Source: CAYTZN01 sp964442495 (lineage in GTDB: Bacteria; Pseudomonadota; Gammaproteobacteria; Legionellales; Legionellaceae). From it: a stretch of DNA of 64,000 nucleotides. Positions 26,801-35,738 of the stretch are shown piece by piece. The stretch lies in contig CAYTZN010000005.1 of NCBI GenBank assembly GCA_964442495.1, positions 1 to 64,000 of the forward strand, in the 5' to 3' direction. The notes beneath the pieces are model-generated. The model saw only the letters and a program-made list of their open reading frames with translations, was not told the DNA's origin and made no database searches. The translations under genes and the position numbers were made by a program. Each line of letters opens with the position of its first letter. Position 1 is the stretch's first letter.

Positions 26801-28795
26801 TTATCTGCAAACGCGCCTATCTATCCAAACAGCCAACATCAATGTTGATAATACGCCTAAAAAAACACCGGCAGTTTGCCATTCAATACCTACGAGCCTT
26901 AATGCATCGGGGCTGTGCATCAGCGAAAAAGGAATAGCAAGAAACACATCAATAAGTGCAGAGCCTGCCACAAGCCCACAAGCAATCAGTGTGCCAATTT
27001 GCTTACGTTGATTTTCTGCAGCTTTTTCTAACTTCTTTTTAGATAAATGCCATTCCACAAATTTTGCAATCATCCCCCCCAAAAACAACGGAAAAGAAGA
27101 AGACAAAGGTAAATACATCCCAATGGCTATCCCCAAAACAGAGAGCTGTATAAAGCGTTGTAATTTAAACACACGATTGCATATGATAATGGTTAAGATA
27201 ATGACAGCCCCTACTAACATCATTGCCCATGGCAAACTATGGCTAAACACCGCCTCTGTTACCGCAGCTAAAAGGGCTGCCGTAGGCGCTGGCAACGACT
27301 GCGAAATATCCATTCCTTCGTGTGGCATAATGCCTGCAATGCCATAAACATTAAATAGCAACTGCATGACAGGAGGTATAACAATAGCAGAAACCACAAC
27401 ACCAATCAGCAACATCACTTGCTGTTTCCATGGTGTCGCGCCCACCAATTGGCCTACTTTTAAATCTTGGGTGTTATCATTAGCAATAGCGGCAATACCA
27501 GTAACCACCGAACCAATGATAATGGTCATTGCCTCTGCGGCTTTAATTTGTGAATGGCTTAAGGGTAACGGCACAACTGTATTGATAATACTTAACAATA
27601 ACCATGCAGCAAACAATATGCCGGCTATCACTACGGAACTTCCAGGGCTTGCCGTAACGCCGACCATGCCTGAAAAATAAGCTGTAATCACCGAAAATAA
27701 AAACCCGATAATCAATACATACAACACCATGCCAAATATTAGTGTTGGAGCATAATCCCCATCAAGTCCGGCTTGTCGCAATGGAAAAACAAATTGAAAA
27801 AATAAAAACAATACTGCCGCCATAATAAAAATACCGATCAAAATAAAAGGCATGGGAATATCTCTATCCGTGCGCGGCAATTGTAAATTCACGTGATTTT
27901 TTACCATAAACGCTCGAAAAGACACAACCATGCTATTCATCAATGGCTTGACTAATTTAATAAAAGTCCATGTTCCCGCACATAACATCGCCCCAATACC
28001 AAGGTAGCGCATTTCACTGTTCCATAGCAAAATCGCGGCTTTTTGGGGTGCATGATGTAGTAAAAATTCAGGGTAAAATTGGCTTACAACCGGGAGTGCA
28101 ATTAGCCAAGAAATGACCGCACCTAGAAAAATACTTAATGCCATTTCACGGCCCACCAAATATCCAGCACCGATCATGGTTGCAGAAAAGCCTGCGCCAA
28201 TCCCAAACAACGATTTCTTGGCTGTAAACCAATAGGTCCAACTGCTAGCAATGACTTTAAACCCAACCTGCAAAATCTCAAGCACAGCACCTATAGCGCC
28301 GCCTAAAAAAATGTCCCAAATACCAACTTTTTCTGTTGAAGACTTCAATACCTCAGCAATAGCGCGTCCCTCAGGAAATTTTAAAATAGGCTCATTCACC
28401 AACACACGGCGCAACGGAATTGAAAATAAAACCCCTAAAATGCCACCACAAGCCGCAATAAAAAAATTAGTGATATAATCAAACCCATGCCAATACTCAA
28501 TAATAATAAGAGCTGGAATGGTATAGACGATACCGCCTGCCACGGCTTCTCCAGCAGATGCTGCAGTTTGTACGGCGTTGTTTTCAAGAATAGACGGATT
28601 TTTAAAAAGACGTAAAATTCCCATGGAGATAATTGCCGCAGGAATAGAGGCGGAGGTTAAAATGCCAAGTTTCAAAGCAAGGTACGCATTAGACATAGCT
28701 AAGAGCATGGTAAGCAAAATGGCTAACAAAATACTGCGTAACGTCAATTCAGCCACTTTTTCATCTGCACCGACAAAAGGCACTCTATCACTCAT
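26801..28795 (-). CDS. OPT-family oligopeptide transporter
   Basis: A 664-residue membrane protein of the OPT family, importing small peptides or metal chelates. About 14-16 hydrophobic helices are present, with NAYLALKLGI in the first, ENNAVQTAASAGEAVAGGIVYTIPAL, FPEGRAIAEVL, and later GVTASPGSSVV and NDNTQDLKVGQLVGATPWKQQ, the bacterial OPT signatures. Start ATG 28795 is chosen because AGGA lies about 8 bases upstream; an ATG at 28810 would overlap hutI. It directly follows hutI, suggesting cotranscription with histidine catabolism genes, perhaps supplying peptides. Confidence 0.92.
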   Translation of the reverse strand: MSDRVPFVGADEKVAELTLRSILLAILLTMLLAMSNAYLALKLGILTSASIPAAIISMGILRLFKNPSILENNAVQTAASAGEAVAGGIVYTIPALIIIEYWHGFDYITNFFIAACGGILGVLFSIPLRRVLVNEPILKFPEGRAIAEVLKSSTEKVGIWDIFLGGAIGAVLEILQVGFKVIASSWTYWFTAKKSLFGIGAGFSATMIGAGYLVGREMALSIFLGAVISWLIALPVVSQFYPEFLLHHAPQKAAILLWNSEMRYLGIGAMLCAGTWTFIKLVKPLMNSMVVSFRAFMVKNHVNLQLPRTDRDIPMPFILIGIFIMAAVLFLFFQFVFPLRQAGLDGDYAPTLIFGMVLYVLIIGFLFSVITAYFSGMVGVTASPGSSVVIAGILFAAWLLLSIINTVVPLPLSHSQIKAAEAMTIIIGSVVTGIAAIANDNTQDLKVGQLVGATPWKQQVMLLIGVVVSAIVIPPVMQLLFNVYGIAGIMPHEGMDISQSLPAPTAALLAAVTEAVFSHSLPWAMMLVGAVIILTIIICNRVFKLQRFIQLSVLGIAIGMYLPLSSSFPLFLGGMIAKFVEWHLSKKKLEKAAENQRKQIGTLIACGLVAGSALIDVFLAIPFSLMHSPDALRLVGIEWQTAGVFLGVLSTLMLAVWIDRRVCR

Positions 28796-28799
28796 TCCA

Positions 28800-30023
28800 T
28801 CATTCCTCATGAGACACCCACTTTCCCGCTACCATTCTTTTATGAGAAAGAGGGTAACCAAAGTGGTAACACAATTGTGAGCAGTCTTTAATAGACCAAA
28901 GGATTAAATCCGCATCCATACCCGCTTGAATTACCCCCTTATGCGCACTGATACCCAACGCCCTGGCTGCTTGATACGTTACCGCACTTAAAACTTCAGG
29001 CACCGTTAATCCAAAAAATTGACACGCCATGCTCATCATTAAACGAAGGGACGTGGTCGGTGAAGAGCCTGGATTACAATCTGTAGCGATAGCAATCCCA
29101 ACGCCTGCCTGACGCAATAAATCAACTGGGGGTTTTTTTGTTTCACGCAAAAAATAATAGGCCCCTGGCAATAACACCGCCACGGTGTTTGCTTCAGCCA
29201 TTGCCATAGCTCCAGCCTCATCAAGATACTCTAAGTGATCACAAGACAACGCCTTGTAACGTGCAGCCAATATTGAAGCACCCATATTAGACAATTGTTC
29301 CGCATGGCATTTAATGGGTAACGATAGTGCACTTGCGCATTTAAACAATTGCTCCATCTCTTTAAGTGAAAAAGCAATGGACTCACAAAAAACGTCTACC
29401 GAATCAGCAAGTCCTTCCTGAGCAACAGCAGGCAATACCGTTTTACAAAGATAATCAATATAAGCTTGAGATTGCCCTTTAAATTCAGGAGGAATTGCGT
29501 GAGCACCTAAAAAAGTGGTTTTTACCTGAACCCCGCTCTGCTCACCTAATTGGCGAGCGACTCGCAAAATTTTCAGTTCATTTTTCAAATCCAAGCCATA
29601 TCCTGACTTGATTTCTACGCTACTAACACCCTCGGCACGCATTGCCAAAAGCCTCGGTAAAGATTGCTGTAGTAACATCTCAGAAGAAGCCTTTCGGGTA
29701 GCATTCACGGTTGATAAAATGCCACCTCCATTTTTTGCTATATCCGCATAGGAAGAGCCACCTAAACGCAATTTAAACTCATCCGAGCGATCGCCCGCGT
29801 AAACCAAATGCGTATGACAATCAATGAAACCAGGTGTAATCAATTGATCATGGCAGTCTTGGGGAACAAGCACCGCGTCAGTAAGATATTCAGTAGGTAG
29901 AGCCTCCCTGCTTCCACACCACTGAATACGGCCTTCGGCGATAACCAATGCTTGACCTGAGTGTTGATGACCCAAACTATCAATGGTTGTCGCATTGATC
30001 AAAACCATATCACTGCCTTGCAT
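28800..30023 (-). CDS. hutI: Imidazolonepropionase
   Basis: A 407-residue amidohydrolase that opens 4-imidazolone-5-propionate to formimidoylglutamate, third step of histidine degradation. The metal motif is FIDCHTHLVYAG; GGILSTVNATR, VEIKSGYGL, DVFCE, KCHAEQLS and ATDCNPGSSPT are all typical. Start ATG 30023 follows GGAGGAG with good spacing. It lies just downstream of an SDR gene, whose stop ends 4 bp before it, and upstream of OPT. hutG is divergent about 1 kb away; hutH and hutU are not in the window. Confidence 0.96.
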   Translation of the reverse strand: MQGSDMVLINATTIDSLGHQHSGQALVIAEGRIQWCGSREALPTEYLTDAVLVPQDCHDQLITPGFIDCHTHLVYAGDRSDEFKLRLGGSSYADIAKNGGGILSTVNATRKASSEMLLQQSLPRLLAMRAEGVSSVEIKSGYGLDLKNELKILRVARQLGEQSGVQVKTTFLGAHAIPPEFKGQSQAYIDYLCKTVLPAVAQEGLADSVDVFCESIAFSLKEMEQLFKCASALSLPIKCHAEQLSNMGASILAARYKALSCDHLEYLDEAGAMAMAEANTVAVLLPGAYYFLRETKKPPVDLLRQAGVGIAIATDCNPGSSPTTSLRLMMSMACQFFGLTVPEVLSAVTYQAARALGISAHKGVIQAGMDADLILWSIKDCSQLCYHFGYPLSHKRMVAGKWVSHEE

Positions 30024-30026
30024 CAA

Positions 30027-30800
30027 TCACTCCTCCAACCGCGGGACAACCTGAGGGAAACGAAGCCATGCTGCATGATGGCTTTCATCATAAATATCCC
30101 ACTCTTTGGAAATGTAATGAGATGCATCAACGTCTAATAATAGCCAACATAAAAACGTAGCCACTGTCTCTGGTTGAATTAATTGCTTTGTATTGTAGAG
30201 GCATTTAAAAAAATCCACCTTATCCGCATCCATGGAGCCCGCTGTACGAATTTGAGCCTGCATAGCAGTATCAATAATGCCAGGCATAACACTCGCAAAA
30301 GCAATTTCGTTTGACTCCAGTTGCCAACAGCGGGTAAGCATCGATAACGCAGCTTTTGATACACAATAGGCCCCCCAACCCGCCACAGGAAAATGTGCAG
30401 CCCCCGATCCGATGTGTAAAACACGACCGCCGATTAATTTATCTTGCAATAATTGGGTTAAAAAAAGAGGGGCTTCCAAATTGATAGAGATAACCTGTTG
30501 AAAAGCATCTTCGTCAATTTGAGCAAGAGGAACAATAGGATCAATAACACCCGCATTATGAATCAGTGCGTCTATTTTATTAACATCTTTTAAAGCATCA
30601 TCAATCTGCTGACGCCCATCAAGTGTTGAAACATCTGCAGAGACATATTGAATCAAAGGAGAGTAGCTCGCTGTGTTTTTTAAAGAATGCTCTTGACGGC
30701 CAACAATAAGAACGTCCTTATCAAGCGCGGCCAGTGCATGAGCTAGCGCCTTACCAATTCCGCTTCCGCCTCCAGTAACAATAAACACAAAGCCCCTCAA
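30027..30800 (-). CDS. Short-chain dehydrogenase/reductase
   Basis: A 257-residue classical SDR. The cofactor motif is TGGGSGIG and the active site has YCVSKAA with a Ser (HIGSGAAHF) upstream; NNAG is replaced by IHNAG. Layout resembles benzil-reductase-type SDRs, but the substrate is unknown. The start is uncertain: a TTG at 30800 gives MRGFVFIVTGG, while a GTG at 30788 has AGGGG four bases upstream and gives MFIVTGGG. It is first in the string SDR-hutI-OPT and divergent from hutG, so a link with histidine use is suggested by position only. Confidence 0.88.
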   Translation of the reverse strand: MRGFVFIVTGGGSGIGKALAHALAALDKDVLIVGRQEHSLKNTASYSPLIQYVSADVSTLDGRQQIDDALKDVNKIDALIHNAGVIDPIVPLAQIDEDAFQQVISINLEAPLFLTQLLQDKLIGGRVLHIGSGAAHFPVAGWGAYCVSKAALSMLTRCWQLESNEIAFASVMPGIIDTAMQAQIRTAGSMDADKVDFFKCLYNTKQLIQPETVATFLCWLLLDVDASHYISKEWDIYDESHHAAWLRFPQVVPRLEE

Positions 30801-30963
30801 CTCAGTGATTTAAATATTTGCAGATAATAACAGACCTAACCCCACTTGGCACTCATCGTGCAGCGGTAGATGAAGACTCGATAAATAAGGTGCATATTGA
30901 CATCGTTTAAAGGGTTCTCAATAATGCGTTTCATTACAAGCCAGGACACAAGGCCTTTGTATC

Positions 30964-31935
30964 ATGCTTAAACTACTTCATTATGAAACCACAACCCCTT
31001 CTTTGTGGAAAGGGCGAACAGACAGTCTGCCTCATGAGCGCTTTTTTCAGCACGTTCAATGTGTCGATATCCGCACTTCTTCTCTAAACAATAAATCCCA
31101 AATAGCCTTCGCAGGGTTTTGTTCTGATGAAGGTATTCAGCGAAATGAAGGACGACTTGGGGCTAAAAAAGGGCCCTATCAGTTACGTCAGCAATTGGCT
31201 AAATTAGCTTGTCACAGTAAAACGTCATTTCTAGATGTGGGTAATGTGGTTTGCGATGATGGTGATCTTGAAACGGCCCAAAAAGAATTTGCTAAATTAA
31301 TTCACCACTGCCATCAAGAGGGGATTAAAACCATTGCCTTTGGTGGTGGGCACGAAATTGCATGGCCGCATTTTCAAGGACTCCTACCCCACTATCCTAA
31401 GCTCGGGATTATTAATATAGATGCCCACTTTGATTTACGCCCACTCCCACCCTCTCAATTAGGCACATCAGGAACTCCCTTTTGGCAAATTCATCAGCAT
31501 TGTGAAGCATTGAAACAACCGTTTGGCTATTGTTGTCTTGGTATTCAACCTGCAGGAAACACCCGTAGTTTATTCAAGCGAGCTCGAGAACTAGGTGTTA
31601 ATTATTTAACAGCAGAACAAATCAACCTAGAAAGCCTTGCTTGGCAAACAGCTTTTCTTAATGATTTTATGCGGCAATATGATTATTTGTATTTAACCAT
31701 TTGCCTTGATGCGTTTGCTGAGAGCGCAGCCCCAGGGGTCAGTGCGCCCCAACCGCTCGGCTTAAGCCCATGGCAGGTGCTTCCCCTGTTGAAATACATC
31801 GCGCAAACTGGCAAAGTTGTAGGTATTGATATTGCAGAGCTCTCTCCCCCGCTTGACAACGAGCAGAAGACATCGCGGCTTGCAGCGGTTATCATAGCTG
31901 AGTTATTAAATTTAAAGGAATACACGAATGAATAA
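30964..31935 (+). CDS. hutG: Formimidoylglutamase
   Basis: A 323-residue ureohydrolase-family enzyme that hydrolyses formimidoylglutamate to glutamate and formamide. Manganese ligands are visible in GGGHE (H130) and IDAHFD (D153, H155, D157); the last motif reads ICLDAFAES, with D249 present but Cys247 where many relatives have Asp. APGVSAPQPLGL follows, as in the family. It is divergent from SDR-hutI-OPT. Its last codons overlap the next gene's start (ATGAATAA), so the two are probably translated from one message. Confidence 0.93.
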   Translation: MLKLLHYETTTPSLWKGRTDSLPHERFFQHVQCVDIRTSSLNNKSQIAFAGFCSDEGIQRNEGRLGAKKGPYQLRQQLAKLACHSKTSFLDVGNVVCDDGDLETAQKEFAKLIHHCHQEGIKTIAFGGGHEIAWPHFQGLLPHYPKLGIINIDAHFDLRPLPPSQLGTSGTPFWQIHQHCEALKQPFGYCCLGIQPAGNTRSLFKRARELGVNYLTAEQINLESLAWQTAFLNDFMRQYDYLYLTICLDAFAESAAPGVSAPQPLGLSPWQVLPLLKYIAQTGKVVGIDIAELSPPLDNEQKTSRLAAVIIAELLNLKEYTNE

Positions 31936-32806
31936 AACCCTACTTTCCACCGCTTTATTAAGCTTATTGTGTTCAACAAGCCATGCAGATACAACCCCTC
32001 CATCAACAACAACGACCAGTACAGTTAGCACCACAACGTCAGCGCCTACAACACTAACAACACCTGCAGCCACCGCTCCCACGACCACTGTAACGACCAC
32101 CACGAGTGCTCCCACACCTCAAGCTGTCATCGATTGCAAATACCGACTGCCTGCAGAAACCACAACAGTTGAACAGTCTTTAATTTTGACCTGGGCTAAA
32201 CAAGCGGCAGTTCAGTCTTTTGATTTTGACCCAGCCACCATTGATACAGAGCTCTTAACACTCAAACCTTGCTATACAGATCAAGGTTGGCAAGGATTCA
32301 ATGATGCCTTAAAAAAATCCGGTAATATTGATGCCATTAAATCGCAGCATTTAACAGTAAGTAGCCAAGTTGATGGCGACGTGATGATTAATCCTGTTAA
32401 AGATAACCAATGGAAAGTATCCGTGCCCTTACAAGTGGTTTATCAAAATGACAAAGAAAAATTGACCCAACTTTTAGGTGTCGATTTAGTCATTGGGCGC
32501 AAAATTTCGGGCGACCTAGGCATCATGCAAATGATTGCTACCCCACGCCAAGCCCCAACAGGCGAGCCTGTGCCCGCTAACCCAGTAGAGCAGCCAATGC
32601 CCACAACGGATAACGCCGTTCAAACGCAACAGGTACCTACCCCAGCGACCACACAACCCGCAAACGCCCCTGCATCACAAAATGCTCCAGCGGTTAATCC
32701 AACAGCAGCCGCAGCAACAGGGACCACAGCCACCATGCCAACACCTGGCGCAACGGTGAATCCAACACCTGGAAGCAATCAACCCGCCACACCAGCACAA
32801 CCTTAA
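31928..32806 (+). CDS. Secreted IcmL-like (DotI/IcmL family) protein with Thr/Pro-rich tails
   Basis: A 292-residue exported protein. Residues 1-20 are a signal peptide (ending SHA). Residues 21-65 are a Thr/Ser/Pro low-complexity linker. Residues 66-208 form an IcmL-like domain with LTWAKQAAVQSFDFDPATID, CYTDQGWQGFNDAL, LTVSSQVDGDV and QWKVSVPLQVVYQ, closely matching DotI/IcmL-family periplasmic domains. The C-terminus (209-292) is Pro/Ala/Thr/Gln-rich. It lacks the N-terminal membrane helix of true IcmL, so it is a soluble paralogue of the Dot/Icm component. The start overlaps the hutG stop by 8 bp. A terminator candidate follows. Confidence 0.85.
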   Translation: MNKTLLSTALLSLLCSTSHADTTPPSTTTTSTVSTTTSAPTTLTTPAATAPTTTVTTTTSAPTPQAVIDCKYRLPAETTTVEQSLILTWAKQAAVQSFDFDPATIDTELLTLKPCYTDQGWQGFNDALKKSGNIDAIKSQHLTVSSQVDGDVMINPVKDNQWKVSVPLQVVYQNDKEKLTQLLGVDLVIGRKISGDLGIMQMIATPRQAPTGEPVPANPVEQPMPTTDNAVQTQQVPTPATTQPANAPASQNAPAVNPTAAAATGTTATMPTPGATVNPTPGSNQPATPAQP

Positions 32807-32814
32807 CACAGCTG

Positions 32815-32850
32815 AGCAACATCGGAGCTAAAATACCCGGTGTTGCTTTA
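32815..32850 (+). terminator. Candidate terminator after hutG and IcmL-like gene
   Basis: An 11-bp stem (AGCAACATCGG at 32815-32825 pairing with CCGGTGTTGCT at 32837-32847, one wobble) with an 11-base loop follows the stop codon by 8 bases. The T tail is short (TTT then AACC), so it is a weak rho-independent terminator at best. Confidence 0.5.
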
Positions 32851-32878
32851 ACCCCACCAAGCCTACACCTAATATTGT

Positions 32879-33016
32879 CGATTAAAATTTAAATGACACA
32901 TTTTTTGTGTTAGTGAAAGGTATATATCTTGGCTTTCCGTGACATCTATAGATCTTGTGGATACCGCTGACAAGCAGCGGTATGTAGAGGCAATTATTTA
33001 AAATTCAATTGACTAC
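32879..33016. mobile_element. MITE-like repeat, copy A
   Basis: A non-coding element of about 138 bp with AT-rich terminal inverted repeats: left near attaaaatttaaatgac, right the complement of gtcaattgaattttaaat. The centre has a hairpin with arms ATACCGCT and AGCGGTAT around GACAAGC. A second copy lies inverted at 52415-52560. Confidence 0.75.
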
Positions 33017-33065
33017 ACCTGCATTTTTGATGCAACGCCTATGCTGCTTCACAACGGGAAATACA

Positions 33066-33659
33066 TCAAATAGGATCAGCATCCCCGTCTTCATCTTCAT
33101 ACGACAATATTGTTACTTGTGTACCAATCGTGATGAATTGCTCGTTTAACCATTTTGCCGCACTGGGAAACACTCGCACACAGCCATGGCTAGAGTTGTA
33201 CGGTGGCACTTCAAACGCCGCATGAATGGTAAACCCTCGGTAAAAGTACATGCAATAAGGCATTTTAGCGCCACCCGTTGTTTCCACGGGGTACTCACCT
33301 GATTTACACTCTAGCCCACGCTTGTTATAAACGCGAAAATTTCCAGTTACGGTTCTGCATTGCTTACCAACATCCTCACAGAAATCTTTACCACCCGAAG
33401 CACTGCCTGTCATCACACGCCGACCATCTTCATCGTAAGCCGCCCATGCAGACGCTTTGGGGTCAAAAATAAACTGTTTTTTTCCTGTCCCTATGGTCTG
33501 AGCAGGGTAATAATCTCTACCACGTTTATCCTTTAAATAATGAATAGTTTTATGAACCACGCCATTATCATCAGCCATTAACCCGGAATCGTCGATATCA
33601 ACGTCCATACAGGCAGTAAGGCCGAAAGTAAACACTAAAACCAATACTAACTTATACAT
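33066..33659 (-). CDS. L,D-transpeptidase (YkuD family) lipoprotein
   Basis: A 197-residue envelope enzyme expected to form or remodel peptidoglycan cross-links or attach proteins to it. The signal sequence ends in lipobox LTAC, with acylated Cys17. The YkuD catalytic motif SSHGCVRVF is intact, with the upstream FTIHA histidine. Pairs of other Cys (CEDVGKQC) may form a disulfide. The C-terminus is acidic (EDEDGDADP). The gene stands alone between two short mobile repeats. Confidence 0.9.
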   Translation of the reverse strand: MYKLVLVLVFTFGLTACMDVDIDDSGLMADDNGVVHKTIHYLKDKRGRDYYPAQTIGTGKKQFIFDPKASAWAAYDEDGRRVMTGSASGGKDFCEDVGKQCRTVTGNFRVYNKRGLECKSGEYPVETTGGAKMPYCMYFYRGFTIHAAFEVPPYNSSHGCVRVFPSAAKWLNEQFITIGTQVTILSYEDEDGDADPI

Positions 33660-33795
33660 GGAGCACTATCCTTTATAAAAAATAAACCAGAGCAAAAGCA
33701 CGCCAGCCAAAATCGACGAGACTTATCGCTGAATGACTTAACCACATTTTCAACGACCCGCAACCTTATCATTACCCACAAATCGGTGTCATGTA

Positions 33796-33888
33796 GTTTG
33801 TCTTTCCCGCAAAGGCGAGAATCTATCTATATACTGATCCATTGGCACGGTTTTGAAATGGATTCCCGCCTTCGCGGGAATAACAAAC
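33796..33888. repeat. Palindromic cccgc-type extragenic repeat (93 bp)
   Basis: Terminal inverted repeats of 28 bp (33796-33823 and 33861-33888, a few mismatches) carry the ttcccgc-aaggcg-gaatc pattern seen in short dispersed elements of many proteobacteria. The centre is 37 bp of unrelated AT-rich sequence. No coding potential. Confidence 0.75.
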
Positions 33889-33979
33889 CCAAGCAGAATC
33901 GTTGAATCTAGCTGCATTGCTAGATACCCCGCATAAAGCGCGTCTAGTTGGTAACCACGATCAGCAATGCTCTGTCTCT

Positions 33980-34015
33980 AAAAACAAACGTCCTCTTCTT
34001 AAAAAAGAGAACGTT
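33980..34015 (-). terminator. Rho-independent terminator of ettA
   Basis: Read on the minus strand: stem AACGTTCTCTT (34015-34005), 7-base loop, AAGAGGACGTT (33997-33987), then TGTTTTT. It begins 12 bp after the ettA stop. Confidence 0.8.
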
Positions 34016-34026
34016 AAATATTAAAA

Positions 34027-35700
34027 CTACGCTTGCAAACGTCGATATTTTATCCTTGAAGGACGGTTTGCTTCATCACCTAAACGACGCTTTCTATCTT
34101 CCTCATAGTCACTGTAATTCCCTTCTATAAATGTCACCTGAGAATCGCCTTCAAAAGCCATAAGATGTGTACATATCCTATCTAAAAACCAACGGTCATG
34201 CGAAACCACAATCGCACAGCCTGGGAAGTTCAAAATAGCATCTTCCAGTGCACGCAAAGTTTCCACATCCAAATCATTGCTTGGCTCATCGAGTAACAAT
34301 ACGTTGCCACCGCTTTTGAGCAATTTAGCCAAATGCACACGGTTTCGCTCCCCACCAGACAATTGGGAAACTTTCTTTTGTTGATCAGCGCCTTTAAAGT
34401 TAAACCGACCGACATAAGCGCGTGATGGCATTTGAAAAGATCCTACTTGCATGATGTCATGGCCATCTGAAATTTCTTGCCAAACAGTCTTACTATCGTC
34501 CAAGTGGTCGCGCATTTGGTTAACATAAGCAAGTTTTACAGTCTCACCTATCCTAATTTCACCTTTATCAGGTGTTTCTTGCTGTGTGATCATTTTTAAA
34601 AAGGTTGATTTTCCCGCACCATTAGGACCGATAATGCCAAGCACCCCACCTTTGGGCAAATGAAAATTCAAATCATCAAACAACATTCTTTCAGCAAAAC
34701 CCTTCTGAAGATGAATGCCCTCTAAAACCAAATCACCCAATCGCTCGCCGGGTGGAATATACAATTCGTTTGTTTCATTGCGTTTTTGAAATTCTTTTGA
34801 ATTCATTTCTTCAAATCGTGCAAGACGTGCTTTATTTTTAGCATGCCGACCTTTAGGGGACGTTCTCACCCACTCAAGCTCTGCTTTAATGGCACGTTGA
34901 TGAGAAGCCTCCTGCTTTTGTTCCCTATCAAGTCGTTCATTTTTTTGCTCAAGCCATGCTGTATAATTGCCTTTATAAGGAATACCTTCCCCTCTATCGA
35001 GTTCTAATATCCATTGCGCGGCATTATCCAAAAAATACCTATCGTGCGTGATTGCAACCACAGTCCCTGTAAATTCTTCTAAGTAATGCTCAAGCCATGC
35101 CACACTCTCTGCATCCAAGTGGTTGGTTGGCTCATCGAGTAATAACATATCAGGGTTCGATAATAATAAACGGCACAAGGCAACACGGCGACGCTCCCCC
35201 CCTGACAACACACTAACTTTAGTGTCCCAATCAGGCAAACGCAGTGCATCGGCGGCGATTTCTAATTTACGGTCAAGATCCCATCCACCACCCGTTTCAA
35301 TAACATGTTGTAATTCACCTTGCTCTGCCAACAGCGAGGTCATTTCATCATCACTCATGGGCTCTGCAAAACGCATGCTAATGGCATCAAATTGCTCTAA
35401 TTTGCTTTTTAAATCAGAGACAGCTTCCTCAACCACTTCACGAACTGATTTATTCAAATCTATTTCTGGCTCTTGTGCCAAATAACCAATTTTGATGCCT
35501 GGTGCAGGCCGTGCCTCACCTTCAAAATGTGTATCAACACCTGCCATGATGCGTAAAAGTGTAGATTTACCTGAGCCATTCAATCCTAAAACACCAATTT
35601 TTGCTCCTGGCAAAAAACTCAAAGAAATATCTTTTAAAATAAACCGTTGGTTCTCTACAATTTTAGACACGCGGTTCATTGTGAAAATATATTGCGACAT
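34027..35700 (-). CDS. ettA: Energy-dependent translational throttle protein EttA
   Basis: A 557-residue ABC-F ATPase that binds the ribosomal E site and gates the first peptide bonds by ATP/ADP ratio. Two ABC cassettes: Walker A GLNGSGKS and GPNGAGKS, signature motifs LSGGERRRVAL and LSGGERNRVHL, Walker B LLLDEPTNHLD and LLLDEPSNDLD. The linker (about 245-320) contains GRHAKNKARLARFEE. Length matches EttA and distinguishes it from Uup or YheS. It has GGAG before the ATG and its own terminator. Confidence 0.95.
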   Translation of the reverse strand: MSQYIFTMNRVSKIVENQRFILKDISLSFLPGAKIGVLGLNGSGKSTLLRIMAGVDTHFEGEARPAPGIKIGYLAQEPEIDLNKSVREVVEEAVSDLKSKLEQFDAISMRFAEPMSDDEMTSLLAEQGELQHVIETGGGWDLDRKLEIAADALRLPDWDTKVSVLSGGERRRVALCRLLLSNPDMLLLDEPTNHLDAESVAWLEHYLEEFTGTVVAITHDRYFLDNAAQWILELDRGEGIPYKGNYTAWLEQKNERLDREQKQEASHQRAIKAELEWVRTSPKGRHAKNKARLARFEEMNSKEFQKRNETNELYIPPGERLGDLVLEGIHLQKGFAERMLFDDLNFHLPKGGVLGIIGPNGAGKSTFLKMITQQETPDKGEIRIGETVKLAYVNQMRDHLDDSKTVWQEISDGHDIMQVGSFQMPSRAYVGRFNFKGADQQKKVSQLSGGERNRVHLAKLLKSGGNVLLLDEPSNDLDVETLRALEDAILNFPGCAIVVSHDRWFLDRICTHLMAFEGDSQVTFIEGNYSDYEEDRKRRLGDEANRPSRIKYRRLQA

Positions 35701-35738
35701 AACTACTCCATCTTACTGCACATTAATACGTTCAAACG

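Larger units (their letters stand above)
33660..34026. other. Intergenic region with palindromic element and ettA terminator
   Basis: About 370 bp without a supported gene; it contains a 93-bp palindromic repeat element (33796-33888) and the ettA terminator (33980-34015). Confidence 0.7.

Noticed and set aside
31912..32115. Val-rich antisense frame opposite the IcmL-like gene
   Set aside because: It mirrors the Thr-rich linker codons (ACN read backwards gives Val/Gly) and has no independent support.
33948..34130. 60-codon frame overlapping the ettA 3' end
   Set aside because: It covers the ettA terminator and the last codons of ettA on the other strand; no ribosome site or motif.
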